DNA of 64,000 nt from Aquabacterium humicola (GCF_030167915.1 NZ_JARGNB010000001.1:1488001-1552000), one strand, 5' to 3'. Shown: positions 8,854 to 17,365, numbered from the stretch's first letter. Made by a program: numbers and translations. The notes: generated from the sequence alone by a model not told the origin.

Positions 8854-9708
8854 TCAGCGAAGCTGCGAACACGCGCTGATGGTCACGTTCTCGACCGGCG
8901 CGTTCGGGAAGCCCGGTGTCGCCTGCGTCGCGACCGCCGCGATCGCGTCGATCACCTTCAGGCCGTCCTGCACGTCGGGCAGGATGCGGCCGAACACCGC
9001 GTAGCCGGGGTTCTCGGCGCTCTTGTAGTCGAGGTCCGGGTTGTCCTTGACATTGAAGTAGAACTGCGAGGTCGCCGAGTTCGGCTCGTCGGTGCGGGCC
9101 ATCGCGATGGTGCCGCGCAGGTTCTTCAGGCCGTTGTTGGACTCCAGCACGATCGGCGGCCCGAGGCCCGTCTTCGGCGTGAAGCCGTTCGAGTAGCCGC
9201 CGGCCTGCACGACGAAGTTCGGGATCACGCGGTGGAACAGCGTGTCGCGGTAGAAGCACTGGCCGGTGTTCACGTAGATCATGAAGTTCTCGGCCGTCTT
9301 CGGCGCCGCGGCCGGATCGAGCTCGATCACCATCGTGCCGGTCGCCGCGCCCTGCTTGACGGTCATCGAGACCTGCGGGATCGCCACGTCGATGCGCAGC
9401 GACGCCAGCTCCTTGCCTTCGTTGTTGCGCACGCGCACGCGCAGGTCGCCGGTCGCGAGCACGCGGCAGGTGAAAGCCGCTGCGGTGTCGGACCGCGAGG
9501 TCGGCGTCATCGTGCACCCGGGCTCGACCGAAGCCGTCGACGTGGCCAGCCCGCTGCCGCTCACATTGACGACCAGCATCTTGCCGTAGCCGATGGTGCT
9601 GGGCGTGGCGCTCATGTTGGACACGCTGGCGCCGGCATCACCGCCACCGCCGCAGGCGGCCATCAGGCCGGCGCAGCCGAGCGCCAGCAGGGTCGAGAGG
9701 ATTCGCAT
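8854..9708 (-). CDS. Cyclophilin-type peptidyl-prolyl isomerase, lipoprotein
   Basis: About 284 residues. A lipoprotein signal peptide ends at the lipobox LMAAC, followed by GGGG, so the protein is probably anchored in the envelope facing the periplasm. Residues ~30-120 form an unrecognised Ig-like segment. A cyclophilin domain follows, with FHRVIPNFVVQAGG, TIAMARTDEPNSATSQFYFN and GYAVFGRI, the family's active-site blocks. Start chosen at ATG 9708 (MRILSTLL...); an ATG at 9726 overlapping the TolC stop (TGATG) adds six residues. It catalyses Xaa-Pro isomerisation. Its place directly after the TolC-type gene suggests a folding helper for the secreted or outer-membrane parts of the T1SS, which is inference. 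Confidence 0.88.
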   Translation of the reverse strand: MRILSTLLALGCAGLMAACGGGGDAGASVSNMSATPSTIGYGKMLVVNVSGSGLATSTASVEPGCTMTPTSRSDTAAAFTCRVLATGDLRVRVRNNEGKELASLRIDVAIPQVSMTVKQGAATGTMVIELDPAAAPKTAENFMIYVNTGQCFYRDTLFHRVIPNFVVQAGGYSNGFTPKTGLGPPIVLESNNGLKNLRGTIAMARTDEPNSATSQFYFNVKDNPDLDYKSAENPGYAVFGRILPDVQDGLKVIDAIAAVATQATPGFPNAPVENVTISACSQLR

Positions 9709-9725
9709 GGTCGGAACTCGTTGCA

Positions 9726-11120
9726 TCAGGGTTTGGCGGGCGCGGGCGCGGGCGCGGGCGCGCGGTTCAGCAGCCGGTCGCAGTCGGACACCACCTCGTC
9801 GATGGGCAGGCCGGACAGCGACTGCAGCCGCAGGCGCGACAGCAGGTACTCGTAGCGCGACTGCGCGAGGTCACGCTGCGCGAGGTACTGGCGGCTCAGC
9901 GCGTCCAGCACGTCGGCCGTGGTGCCGAGGCCGGCTTCCTGCGCGCGCACCGCGCCGCGGTAGGCCACTTCGCTGGACTCGGCGGCGCGCTTGTAGGCCT
10001 GCACACGCTCGGCGCCATTGACGACGTTCTGGAAGTTGCGCTGCACCTCCAGCTCGACCGTCTCGCGCTCGGCACGCAGGTCTTCCTCGGCGCGCTGGCG
10101 TTCGGCCACCGCCTGCTTGACGCTGGCATCGATGCCGCCGCCGCTGTAGATGGGCACCGACAGCTGCATGCCCAGGCTCTTCAGGATGTTGGTCTGGCCG
10201 AGGTTGTTGACCGAGTCGTTCTCGTTGCGCGAGATGCTGGCGACGAGGTCGAGGCGCGGATAGTGCGCGGCGGACTGGCGCTCGATGTTGAGACGGGCGA
10301 CCATCACGCTCTGCTCGCGCGCGCGCACGGTGGCGCTGTTGCGCACCGCGATCTCGATCCACTCGAACAGTCCGCCCGGCTCCAGCGGGCCCGGCATGAA
10401 ATCCGCCGCGGGCTGGTTCAGCGGCGGCACGTCGCGCCCGATCAGGCGCTTGAGCCCGCGGCGTGCCACTTCGCGCGCGTCGGCCGCTTCGATCACCCGC
10501 ACCCTGCTGACGTCGGCCTGGGCCTGCGCCAGCGCCTGCTCGGTGCGCGTGCCCTCGCCGCGCTTGAAGCGCTGCTCGGCGCGTGTCAGCTGCGCCTGCG
10601 CGGCGACCAGCTGTGCATCCGCCAGCCCCTTGTTCTCGTCGGCCAGCAGCACCTGCATGTAGGCGGTGCCGAGGCGGTCGATCAGCTCGAGCGCGCGCGA
10701 GCGGTACACCGACTCGGCGACGTCGACCTGGGCCTGCGCCTGCTCGTAGCGCTTGGAGGCTTCGCGGTTGAACAGCGCCATGCGGGCCTGCAGCGAGCTC
10801 TGCGGCGACGAGTAGTCCAGTTGCGTCCGGACCTCCTGGTTGCCGCCGTTGTAGAACGAGCGGCTGCCGGAGACGTCGGCGCGCGAGACGTTGACGTTGA
10901 CCTGCGGCAGCAGGTTCGAACGCGCGATCGGCACGGCCTGGCGCTGCGATTCCAGCTCGAAGCCGGCCGAGCGGAAGTTCGGGTCGCTGTTGCGCGCCGC
11001 CGCGTAGGCTTCGGCGAAGCTCATCGCGTGGGAGGTGCCGGCGATCAGCGCGCCGGCAAGGGCCAGCACGGCGATCGCCGCGCGCTTCAGGCGGTGGTCG
11101 GTCCGACGCCGCATGGTCAC
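9726..11120 (-). CDS. TolC-family outer-membrane protein of the type I secretion system
   Basis: A 464-aa outer-membrane efflux protein. A signal peptide (basic start, hydrophobic core, SHA-MSF cleavage region) is followed by two repeats of the outer-membrane efflux fold, with long heptad-rich helices (for example SVYRSRALELIDRLGTAY) and the SLGMQLSVPIYSGGG barrel segment typical of TolC/AggA proteins. The C-terminus is a short Ala-Pro repeat. It forms the trimeric channel-tunnel that joins the HlyD-type adaptor. The start ATG 11120 overlaps the adaptor gene stop (ATGA). Confidence 0.93.
   Translation of the reverse strand: MTMRRRTDHRLKRAAIAVLALAGALIAGTSHAMSFAEAYAAARNSDPNFRSAGFELESQRQAVPIARSNLLPQVNVNVSRADVSGSRSFYNGGNQEVRTQLDYSSPQSSLQARMALFNREASKRYEQAQAQVDVAESVYRSRALELIDRLGTAYMQVLLADENKGLADAQLVAAQAQLTRAEQRFKRGEGTRTEQALAQAQADVSRVRVIEAADAREVARRGLKRLIGRDVPPLNQPAADFMPGPLEPGGLFEWIEIAVRNSATVRAREQSVMVARLNIERQSAAHYPRLDLVASISRNENDSVNNLGQTNILKSLGMQLSVPIYSGGGIDASVKQAVAERQRAEEDLRAERETVELEVQRNFQNVVNGAERVQAYKRAAESSEVAYRGAVRAQEAGLGTTADVLDALSRQYLAQRDLAQSRYEYLLSRLRLQSLSGLPIDEVVSDCDRLLNRAPAPAPAPAKP
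9738..9761. repeat. Hexanucleotide tandem repeat (GGGCGC)4
   Basis: Four perfect GGGCGC units lie within the last codons of the TolC-type gene and encode its Ala-Pro tail (APAPAPAP). Such a repeat can change length by slippage, but any change of one unit keeps the frame. Confidence 0.85.
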
Positions 11121-12493
11121 TCCTCCGTCATCGCTGCCGCGACGCGCTTGATCAGCGGGTGCAGCAGGTAGGTCAGCAGCGAGCGCTCGCCGGTCTTGAC
11201 GAGCACTTCGGCCGTCATGCCGGGCTGCAGGTTGCGGTTGCCCAGGGACTTCATGCCCTCGGGCGTCAGCTCGACGCGCGCCAGGTAGTACGACACGATG
11301 CCGTTGCCGACCTGCTCGTTGATCGCGTCGCCGGCCAGCGAGACGACCTTGCCGTGCACCACCAGCTGCGGCGAATCGGCGAAGGCCGTGAAGCGGACCT
11401 CGGTCTTCTCGCCGACCTTGACGCGGTCGATCGCGTGCGGCGGCACCTTGGCGTCGAGCAGCAGCGATTCGCCCTTCGGCACGATGTCCATCAGGCGCTG
11501 GCCCGGCGTTACCACGCCGCCGGCCGTGCTGATGCCCATGCCGATGACCTGGCCGGCCACCGGCGCCTTGATCTGCGTGCGGCCGAGCTCGGCGGTGACG
11601 GCCGCCAGGCGCTCTTCGTTGGCCTGCACCTCGCGGCGCACCTCGGCGAGCTGGCCGGAGACTTCCTTCAGGAACTCCTGCTCGCGCTGCGCGATGCGCA
11701 GGCGCGTCTCGGCGATGCCGCTGTGCAGCCGCTGGATGCTGGTCATCAGCTCGGACAGCGAGGTGGTGAGCTCGGCCTGCGACTGCTCGAGCGCCAGCGC
11801 CTGGTTGCGCGGCGCGAAGCCCTCCTCGGCCAGCGCCTGCACATTGCTCAGCTGCTTGGACTGCAGCGACGCCTGCGCCTTGCGGCTCTCCAGCATGCGC
11901 TGCATGCCGGTGATCTGGCCCTCCAGGCCGGCGATCGTCTGGCGCGCGGCGGCGATCTCGTTCGACTGCGCGGCGCGGCGCGACGAGAACAGCTGCTGCT
12001 GCACCTGCATGTGCTGCAGGGCCTGCGGGTCCTTGGCGGCGGTCAGGTCGGGATGGAAGCTGATCGCGCTGGCGCCGCTCACTTCGGCCAGCAGCCGGCT
12101 TTCCATGGCGCGCTGGGCGAGGTAGTTCTGCCGGATCGCCGAATAGGCGGCGCGCGTCGCCGCGTCGTCGAGCGAGATCAGCACGTCACCCTGCTGGACC
12201 TGCTGGCCCTCCTTGACCAGCACGCGCTGGATGACGCCGCCCTGCATGTGCTGGATGGTCTTGCGCCGCGTCTCGATCGACACGGTGGCCGGGGCCGCGA
12301 CGCCCTCGTCGAGCGGCGCGAACGCGGCCCACAGCAGGAACAGGCCGAAGCCGACGATCAGCACCCAGAAGCCGAGGCGGGTGACCGGCTTGGTGTCGGT
12401 CTTCAGCTCGACGTCGTCGAGGTCGGTGATGTCCTTCGCCGGGCCAGCGCCGGCGGAATCCCCGAGCTGCAGCGTTTTGGTGGTCGTGGTCAT
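11117..12493 (-). CDS. HlyD-family T1SS periplasmic adaptor (membrane fusion protein)
   Basis: A 458-aa adaptor. A cytoplasmic N-terminal tail precedes one membrane segment at about residues 38-60 (FWVLIVGFGLFLLWAAFAPL), then a lipoyl half-domain (HMQGGVIQRVLVKEGQQVQQGD), a long coiled-coil hairpin at roughly 150-300, the second lipoyl half (IKAPVAGQVIGM) and a beta-barrel end. This is the HlyD/PrtE/AprE layout. AGAGG lies eight bases before the ATG, so the gene has its own ribosome site 52 bases after the ABC gene. It links the inner-membrane ABC pair to the TolC-type channel. Confidence 0.93.
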   Translation of the reverse strand: MTTTTKTLQLGDSAGAGPAKDITDLDDVELKTDTKPVTRLGFWVLIVGFGLFLLWAAFAPLDEGVAAPATVSIETRRKTIQHMQGGVIQRVLVKEGQQVQQGDVLISLDDAATRAAYSAIRQNYLAQRAMESRLLAEVSGASAISFHPDLTAAKDPQALQHMQVQQQLFSSRRAAQSNEIAAARQTIAGLEGQITGMQRMLESRKAQASLQSKQLSNVQALAEEGFAPRNQALALEQSQAELTTSLSELMTSIQRLHSGIAETRLRIAQREQEFLKEVSGQLAEVRREVQANEERLAAVTAELGRTQIKAPVAGQVIGMGISTAGGVVTPGQRLMDIVPKGESLLLDAKVPPHAIDRVKVGEKTEVRFTAFADSPQLVVHGKVVSLAGDAINEQVGNGIVSYYLARVELTPEGMKSLGNRNLQPGMTAEVLVKTGERSLLTYLLHPLIKRVAAAMTEE

Positions 12494-12545
12494 GGTCTTG
12501 CCTCTTGCAGTGGAGCGCCGTCATGCCGGCGCCCCTCGCTCAAAC

Positions 12546-14279
12546 TCAGTTGTTCTGGCCGGCGCGGGCCGGATTCGGATTCGGGACCGGCGCCAGCGCG
12601 CCCGGGTTGGCCTGGTTCTGCGCGACCAGCGGCAGGAAGCGCGTGATCTGGCCGTTCTCCAGGAACAGCGCGCGGTCGGCGGCGGCCAGCAGGTGCTGCT
12701 GGTGCACGATCATGAAGACCGTGCGGCCGCGGTTCTTCAGTTCGCGCACGGTGCGCACCAGCGCCTGTTCGCCGGCGTCGTCGAGGTTGGCGTTGGGCTC
12801 GTCGAGCACCACGAGCTCCGGATCGCCGAGGATCGCGCGCGCCAGGCCGATGCGCTGGCGCTGGCCGCCCGAGAGCATGCCGCCGGCCTCGCCCATCGGC
12901 GTGTCGTAGCCCTTGGGCAGGCGCAGGATCATCTCGTGGATGCCGGTGCGCTTGGCCGCCTCGATGACCTGCTCGGAGCGGTCGGGCTGGAAGCGCGCGA
13001 TGTTCTCGGCGATCGTGCCGTCGAAGAGCTCGATGTCCTGCGGCAGGTAGCCGATGTGCGGCCCCAGCGCCTCGCGCGACCACTCCTGCAGCGGGTGGCC
13101 GTCGAGCAGCACCTGGCCGCTCACATCGGGCCATATGCCGACGAGGCAGCGGGCCAGCGTCGACTTGCCGGCACCCGAGGGGCCCAGGATCGCGACCACC
13201 TCGCCGGCGCGGAACTCGACGTCCAGGCCCTTGAGGATCGGCAGTTCCCGGCCCGGCGCCGTGGCCTGCAGCTGGCGCAGCGTCAGCTGGCCGCGGACCT
13301 CGTCGCCGACGTGCGTGGCTTCGCGCGCGGGGTGGTCCTCCAGCAGCTTTTCCAGCCGCGCGTAGGACTGGCGCGTGTCGACGAACTGCTTCCAGGTCTG
13401 CACGACCAGGCTGATCGGGCGCAGCGCATTGCCCATCAGCGCGTTCGCGGCGATCATCGCGCCGGCAGAGATCTGGCCGTCGATCGCCAGCAGCGCGCCG
13501 AGCGCGAGCATCAGCGACTGCTGGCTGTACTGCACGTACTTGGTGATCGCCTGCATGCGGTGCGTGCGCTCGGCCGCTTCGCCCTGCACCTGCACCAGCC
13601 GCTGCTGGATCGCCAGCCAGTGGCGGCGCAGGTTGTCCAGCATGCCCAGCGCGTGCGCGGTCTCCGCGTTGCGCAGCTTGCTCTGCAGGTAGCCGGTGGA
13701 CTCCATCTGCACGTCGTTGACCTTCTTGTAGCCCGGCGCCGCGATGCGGTTGCCGACGATCGCCAGCACCAGCATCACGACCGCGAAGGCGATCGAGGTC
13801 CAGCCGAGCCACGGGTGCATCAGGAACATCACCGCGATGTACACCGGGGTCCACGGCAGGTCGACGAGCGCGAAGGTGCCGTTGCCGGTCAGGAACTGGC
13901 GCAGGTTCGTCAGGTCGCCGAAGGCCTGCAGCGGGCTGCGGTTCGCGCCGTTCAGGCTGGACTCGAAGCTGGCGTCGAAGACCTCGCCGTTCAGCGCTTC
14001 GTCGAAACGCGCGCCGGCGCGCACCAGCAGCCGCGAGCGGGCCCACTCGGCGAACGCCATCACGAGGAACAGCATCACGGTGATCAGCGACACGGCCGCC
14101 AGCGTGTATTCGCTGCCGCTGACCATCACCCGGTCGTAGACCTGCATCATGTAGATGGTCGGCGTCAGCATCAGCAGGTTCGCGAACATGCTGAAGACGG
14201 CGACCCACGCGAGCTCGCGCCGGAAACGCGCGAGCGTGCGGCCGAGCGCGCTGCGCTCGAAGAAGGCGGCGTTCTTCAT
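12546..14279 (-). CDS. Type I secretion ABC permease/ATPase, second subunit (PrtD type)
   Basis: A 577-aa fused membrane/ATPase half-transporter. The membrane domain (residues ~20-310) has the YMMQVYDRVM motif seen in PrtD/LapB-type exporters and no N-terminal C39-like domain. The nucleotide-binding domain has GPSGAGKST near residue 363, YLPQDIELF (Q-loop region), signature LSGGQRQRIGLARA, Walker B VVLDEPNANLD and switch His in VHQQH. All catalytic motifs are intact. A Pro/Asn-rich tail follows. The start overlaps the stop of the first ABC gene (ATGA), and the two probably act as a heterodimer. Confidence 0.92.
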   Translation of the reverse strand: MKNAAFFERSALGRTLARFRRELAWVAVFSMFANLLMLTPTIYMMQVYDRVMVSGSEYTLAAVSLITVMLFLVMAFAEWARSRLLVRAGARFDEALNGEVFDASFESSLNGANRSPLQAFGDLTNLRQFLTGNGTFALVDLPWTPVYIAVMFLMHPWLGWTSIAFAVVMLVLAIVGNRIAAPGYKKVNDVQMESTGYLQSKLRNAETAHALGMLDNLRRHWLAIQQRLVQVQGEAAERTHRMQAITKYVQYSQQSLMLALGALLAIDGQISAGAMIAANALMGNALRPISLVVQTWKQFVDTRQSYARLEKLLEDHPAREATHVGDEVRGQLTLRQLQATAPGRELPILKGLDVEFRAGEVVAILGPSGAGKSTLARCLVGIWPDVSGQVLLDGHPLQEWSREALGPHIGYLPQDIELFDGTIAENIARFQPDRSEQVIEAAKRTGIHEMILRLPKGYDTPMGEAGGMLSGGQRQRIGLARAILGDPELVVLDEPNANLDDAGEQALVRTVRELKNRGRTVFMIVHQQHLLAAADRALFLENGQITRFLPLVAQNQANPGALAPVPNPNPARAGQNN

Positions 14280-16057
14280 GCGGCGCTCCCGGGCAGGGCT
14301 TGCACGCGCTGGGCGGCGGCTTTCTGGGCGATGGCTTCCATCTGGGCGCGGGCCTGGTCGTTGGCCTTCTTCAGGGCCGCCAGCACTTCGTCGCGCGGGC
14401 CGAACGAGGCCACCTGGCCTTCGTTGAGCACCAGCAGCTTGTCCGCGGCGGGCAGCAGGGTGGTTCGGTGGGTGATCGCGATCACCGTCGCGCGACGGGC
14501 CTTCAGCGCGTGCAGCATCTGCAGCAGGGCCTTCTCGCCCGCTTCGTCGAGGCTGGCGTTGGGTTCGTCGAGCACCAGGAAGGTCGGGTTGCCGTAGGCG
14601 GCGCGCGCCAGGCCGATGCGCTGGCGCTGGCCGCCGGACAGCACCGCGCCGTCGTCGCCGATGCGGGTCTCGAAGCCCTGCGGCAGCGCCTCGATGGTCT
14701 CGGTCATGCCGACCAGCTGCGCGGCTTCGCGCACCTTGTCCATGTCGACCTTGCCGAAGCGGGCGATGTTCTCGGCGACAGTGCCGTCGAAGAGCTCGAC
14801 GAACTGCGGCAGGTAGCCCAGGTGGGGCCCCAGCTCGGCCTTGTTCCAGGCGTAGATGTCGGCGCCGTCGAGGCGCACCTTGCCGGCGGCCGCGGGCCAC
14901 ACGCCGACCAGCAGGCGGGCGAGCGTGCTCTTGCCGGCGGCCGACGGGCCGATCACCGCGACGACTTCGCCGGGGCGCGCATTGAAGGTCACGCCGCGCA
15001 GGATCGGCGCGGCGGCGCCCGGCGCACCGGCCACCAAGTTCTCGGCCGTCAGCACACCGGTGGGCGCCGGCAGCGGCATCTGGTCGGTCTTCTCGGGCGC
15101 CTTGCCGAGCAGCTGGTCGAGGCGGGCATAGGCATCGCGCGCGCCGATCAGCAGCCGCCACTGGCTGACCAGCTGGGCGAGCGGCTGCAGCACCCGGCCG
15201 CCGAGGATCGACGCGACGATCAGCATGCCGGCGCCGCCCCACAGGCCGTCATGCAGCATCACCCAGCAGGCGGCGCCGAGCAGCATCGAGCTCTGCATCG
15301 TCTGGATCAGCTTCGCGGTGGTGGCCGTCATGCCGCCGTAGTCCGACGCCATCGCCTGCTTCGCGAGGAAGCGGCGCTGCGTGCGCAGCCAGCGCGCGCG
15401 GATCTGGCCCAGCATGCCCATCGACTCGATGACCTGCGTATTGCGCAGCGTGCTGTTCGCGTAGGCCTGGGCCTGGATCGAGGACTGGATGGCCTCGGTC
15501 AGCAGCGGCATCGTGCGCTTCTCGGTGAGCAGCGCGAGGCCGGCCTGCAGCATGGCGCCGATCAGCGCCAGCACGCCGAGCCAGGGGCTGATCGCGAACA
15601 GCAGCAGCAGGCAGACGGCTGCCGCCGGTGTGTCGAGCACCGCGGTCACGGCCGGCGTGCTGATGAAGTCGCGCACGGTCTTCAGGTCGGTGAAGGGTTG
15701 CGGCGAACCGCCGGGGGCGCGCCGCAGGTTGGCGTCGAACGCGACATCGAACAGGCGCGCGCGGACCTTGTGCTCGAACTGTTCGCCGATCCGGTGCAGC
15801 GCGCGGGCGCGCACGAGGTCGAGCAGTTCCATCACGACGTACACACCGAGCACCATCAGCACCAGCATCCCGAGCGTGGTGGCATTGCGGCTGTTCAGCA
15901 CGCGGCCGTAGACCTCGAACATGAACCACGAGGGCGTCAGTGCGAGCAGGCCGGTCGCGACGCTGATCCAGGCCGCCTGGATCATCAGCGGGCGCTGCGA
16001 CATCAGCGCGTCGCGCAGCAGGGACGTCGGGCCGGAAGGTTGGCGTGGCGGGTTCAT
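14276..16057 (-). CDS. Type I secretion ABC permease/ATPase, first subunit (PrtD type)
   Basis: A 593-aa half-transporter related to its downstream neighbour. The membrane domain has SWFMFEVYGRVLNSRN, and the ATPase has GPSAAGKST near residue 369, YLPQFVELF, signature LSGGQRQRIGLARA, LVLDEPNASLD and ITHRTT. It also lacks a C39-like domain, as in RTX-protease and S-layer exporters. Its ATG overlaps the stop of the TnpB-like gene (ATGA), so its translation probably depends on that gene. The pair should energise export of C-terminally addressed RTX proteins, with the giant protein encoded upstream as the likely cargo. Confidence 0.92.
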   Translation of the reverse strand: MNPPRQPSGPTSLLRDALMSQRPLMIQAAWISVATGLLALTPSWFMFEVYGRVLNSRNATTLGMLVLMVLGVYVVMELLDLVRARALHRIGEQFEHKVRARLFDVAFDANLRRAPGGSPQPFTDLKTVRDFISTPAVTAVLDTPAAAVCLLLLFAISPWLGVLALIGAMLQAGLALLTEKRTMPLLTEAIQSSIQAQAYANSTLRNTQVIESMGMLGQIRARWLRTQRRFLAKQAMASDYGGMTATTAKLIQTMQSSMLLGAACWVMLHDGLWGGAGMLIVASILGGRVLQPLAQLVSQWRLLIGARDAYARLDQLLGKAPEKTDQMPLPAPTGVLTAENLVAGAPGAAAPILRGVTFNARPGEVVAVIGPSAAGKSTLARLLVGVWPAAAGKVRLDGADIYAWNKAELGPHLGYLPQFVELFDGTVAENIARFGKVDMDKVREAAQLVGMTETIEALPQGFETRIGDDGAVLSGGQRQRIGLARAAYGNPTFLVLDEPNASLDEAGEKALLQMLHALKARRATVIAITHRTTLLPAADKLLVLNEGQVASFGPRDEVLAALKKANDQARAQMEAIAQKAAAQRVQALPGSAA

Positions 16058-16710
16058 GGGCTCAGACGCGGGGCGCCGGTTCGAAGGGGGGGCGGCATGG
16101 CCGCGGGGTCGTCCTGCGTGACGACGACGTACTCGGGCAGGTCGGCACTGGCCGCTGCGGCCGGCTGGGCTTCCTCTTCCGCGCCGTCGGCATCGGCGAA
16201 GTGGAAGCTCAGCGTGAAGGTGCTGCCCTTCGAGGCGAGCACGATCTCGCGCAGCTTGTCATGGCGGAAGCGCTGTTCGTCGCCGGCGCCGAGGTTCAGC
16301 TGGAAGCGCATGCGGCCGTCGAGCGTGTACATCGATGCTTGGCCGTCCTTGATGCTCAGCGTGTGGCGATCGAAGTACACGGGCGACTGGGGCAGGAACT
16401 GCAGGCGCGGCAGCGGTCGGTCGCCGAGGCGGGCCAGGTTGAACGGACTCTGCGGATGCTGGTAGACGATGCGGCTGGAGCGGGAGACGGAGTAGATCGC
16501 ATTGCAGACCATCTGCGAGCCGAGCCCCGGAAACTGTTGCCGCAGTTGCTTGTACGCCATGTGGTGCAGCGCGACCCGGTTCCAGCAGCGGGTCTGCTGC
16601 ACCAGCGGCGCCAGTGCGTTGCAGACCGCCGAGAACGCGTGCTGCAGCGCCACCAGCCGCTGCGCCTGCGCTGCGTCGGTGTTCAGCGCGAGGCGAACGA
16701 CGGAATTCAT
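16054..16710 (-). CDS. TnpB-like (WED/REC-only) protein lacking the RuvC nuclease domain
   Basis: A 218-aa protein that resembles only the N-terminal half of IS1341/IS605-type TnpB. Visible matches are a first strand RLALN (6-10), a helix with the Cys-Asn pair (30-31) and W43, MAYKQLRQQF then GLGSQMV (51-68), and a beta-rich part with VYFDRHTLSI (111-120) and STFTLSFHF (163-171), as in the TnpB wedge domain. The sequence then becomes a ~45-residue Ala/Pro-rich tail where TnpB would begin RuvC; no catalytic Asp motif or zinc finger is present. The stop overlaps the T1SS ABC start (ATGA), and the promoter is overlapped by a large inverted repeat. RNA or DNA binding without cleavage is inferred. 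A decayed transposase gene is the alternative, but the intact coupled frame argues against it. Confidence 0.7.
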   Translation of the reverse strand: MNSVVRLALNTDAAQAQRLVALQHAFSAVCNALAPLVQQTRCWNRVALHHMAYKQLRQQFPGLGSQMVCNAIYSVSRSSRIVYQHPQSPFNLARLGDRPLPRLQFLPQSPVYFDRHTLSIKDGQASMYTLDGRMRFQLNLGAGDEQRFRHDKLREIVLASKGSTFTLSFHFADADGAEEEAQPAAAASADLPEYVVVTQDDPAAMPPPLRTGAPRLSP

Positions 16711-16744
16711 ATAGGACGCGGATCATAGCCAAGTCCTATATGAA
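16706..16744. promoter_or_regulatory. Perfect 12-bp inverted repeat over promoter and start codon (candidate operator)
   Basis: TTCATATAGGAC at 16706-16717 is exactly repeated in inverted form at 16733-16744 with a 15-bp spacer that holds the -10 box. One arm covers the start codon; the other abuts the -35 box. A second inverted repeat (GAAGTC/GACTTC, 16742-16757) overlaps the -35 box. A protein bound here would block the promoter; autoregulation by the TnpB-like product is a hypothesis. Confidence 0.65.
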
Positions 16745-16749
16745 GTCAA
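16722..16749 (-). promoter_or_regulatory. Sigma-70-type promoter of the TnpB-like/T1SS genes
   Basis: On the minus strand TTGACT (16749-16744) and TATGAT (16727-16722) are separated by 16 bases, close to the sigma-70 consensus. The ATG begins only 12 bases after the -10 box, so the mRNA would have a leader of about five bases or fewer. No Shine-Dalgarno is visible, which fits leaderless initiation. Confidence 0.6.
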
Positions 16750-16774
16750 TCGACTTCTGCCGTGTCCTTCGGAT

Positions 16775-17302
16775 TCAGTGCAAAGGTGCTGCCGGATGCG
16801 GATTCACGGGGGCGCGTTCGCTGGCGATCGGGGGCAAGTTCCAGCCGGCGGCGGCGACGCGACGCGAGACGGCATCGACCAGCGCATGCAAGGTCGGATC
16901 AGCCACCACCATGGTCAGCGGCGGGCCGTCCCGCAGCTCGAAGTTGAGCACCCAGCGGCCATCGCCGCGGCGGCGCCCGCATTCGATCTTCGTGACCAGC
17001 ATCGGCGGGCGTTCGGCGGGCTGCTCGACGACAGGCTCCGCGGCTTCCGTGCGCGTCGGCACCTGGCTGGCGAGGGCCTGGTGGTGGGCCGAAGAGACGG
17101 CCGCCTTGGCCGCGCGGTCCATGCGCTCGGGCAGTGCTGCGGACATGTCGACCATCGCCTGCAGGTCGCGGCGCCAGCCGACGCACAGGCGGCGCGTCAG
17201 CAGCAGCCAGTGATCGACGGGGCCGGCCGAGGTCTTGACGGTCAGGCGCAGCACCAGCCGGTCTTCGACCGGATCGAAACGCAGGCTGATCTTCTGGAGC
17301 AT
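16775..17302 (-). CDS. Hypothetical protein, T1SS-operon accessory
   Basis: A 175-aa protein I do not recognise. It has two conserved-looking parts: residues 1-55 (beta strands LRFDPVEDRLVLRL then WLLLTRRLCVGWRRDLQAMV) and residues 98-150 (VTKIECGRRRGDGRWVLNFEL followed by an amphipathic helix), joined by a Glu/Pro-rich linker. There is no signal peptide or membrane segment, so it is probably cytoplasmic. It lies between the 95-aa gene and the TnpB-like gene, all in the same direction and just upstream of the exporter, so a role in expression, chaperoning or export of the large cargo is a reasonable guess. The start ATG has no clear ribosome site. Confidence 0.7.
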   Translation of the reverse strand: MLQKISLRFDPVEDRLVLRLTVKTSAGPVDHWLLLTRRLCVGWRRDLQAMVDMSAALPERMDRAAKAAVSSAHHQALASQVPTRTEAAEPVVEQPAERPPMLVTKIECGRRRGDGRWVLNFELRDGPPLTMVVADPTLHALVDAVSRRVAAAGWNLPPIASERAPVNPHPAAPLH

Positions 17303-17365
17303 GAAGGTCGAAGGCCCCGACGGTCGGGACCGTCAGGGCCTGGCAGTGTGGTGGGCGTCGCCGGG

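Noticed and set aside
16054..16710. Reading this region as a complete transposase or an insertion sequence
   Set aside because: There is no TnpA, no transposon end and no RuvC domain, and the gene is coupled to the next one. The inverted repeat at its start flanks a promoter rather than an element.
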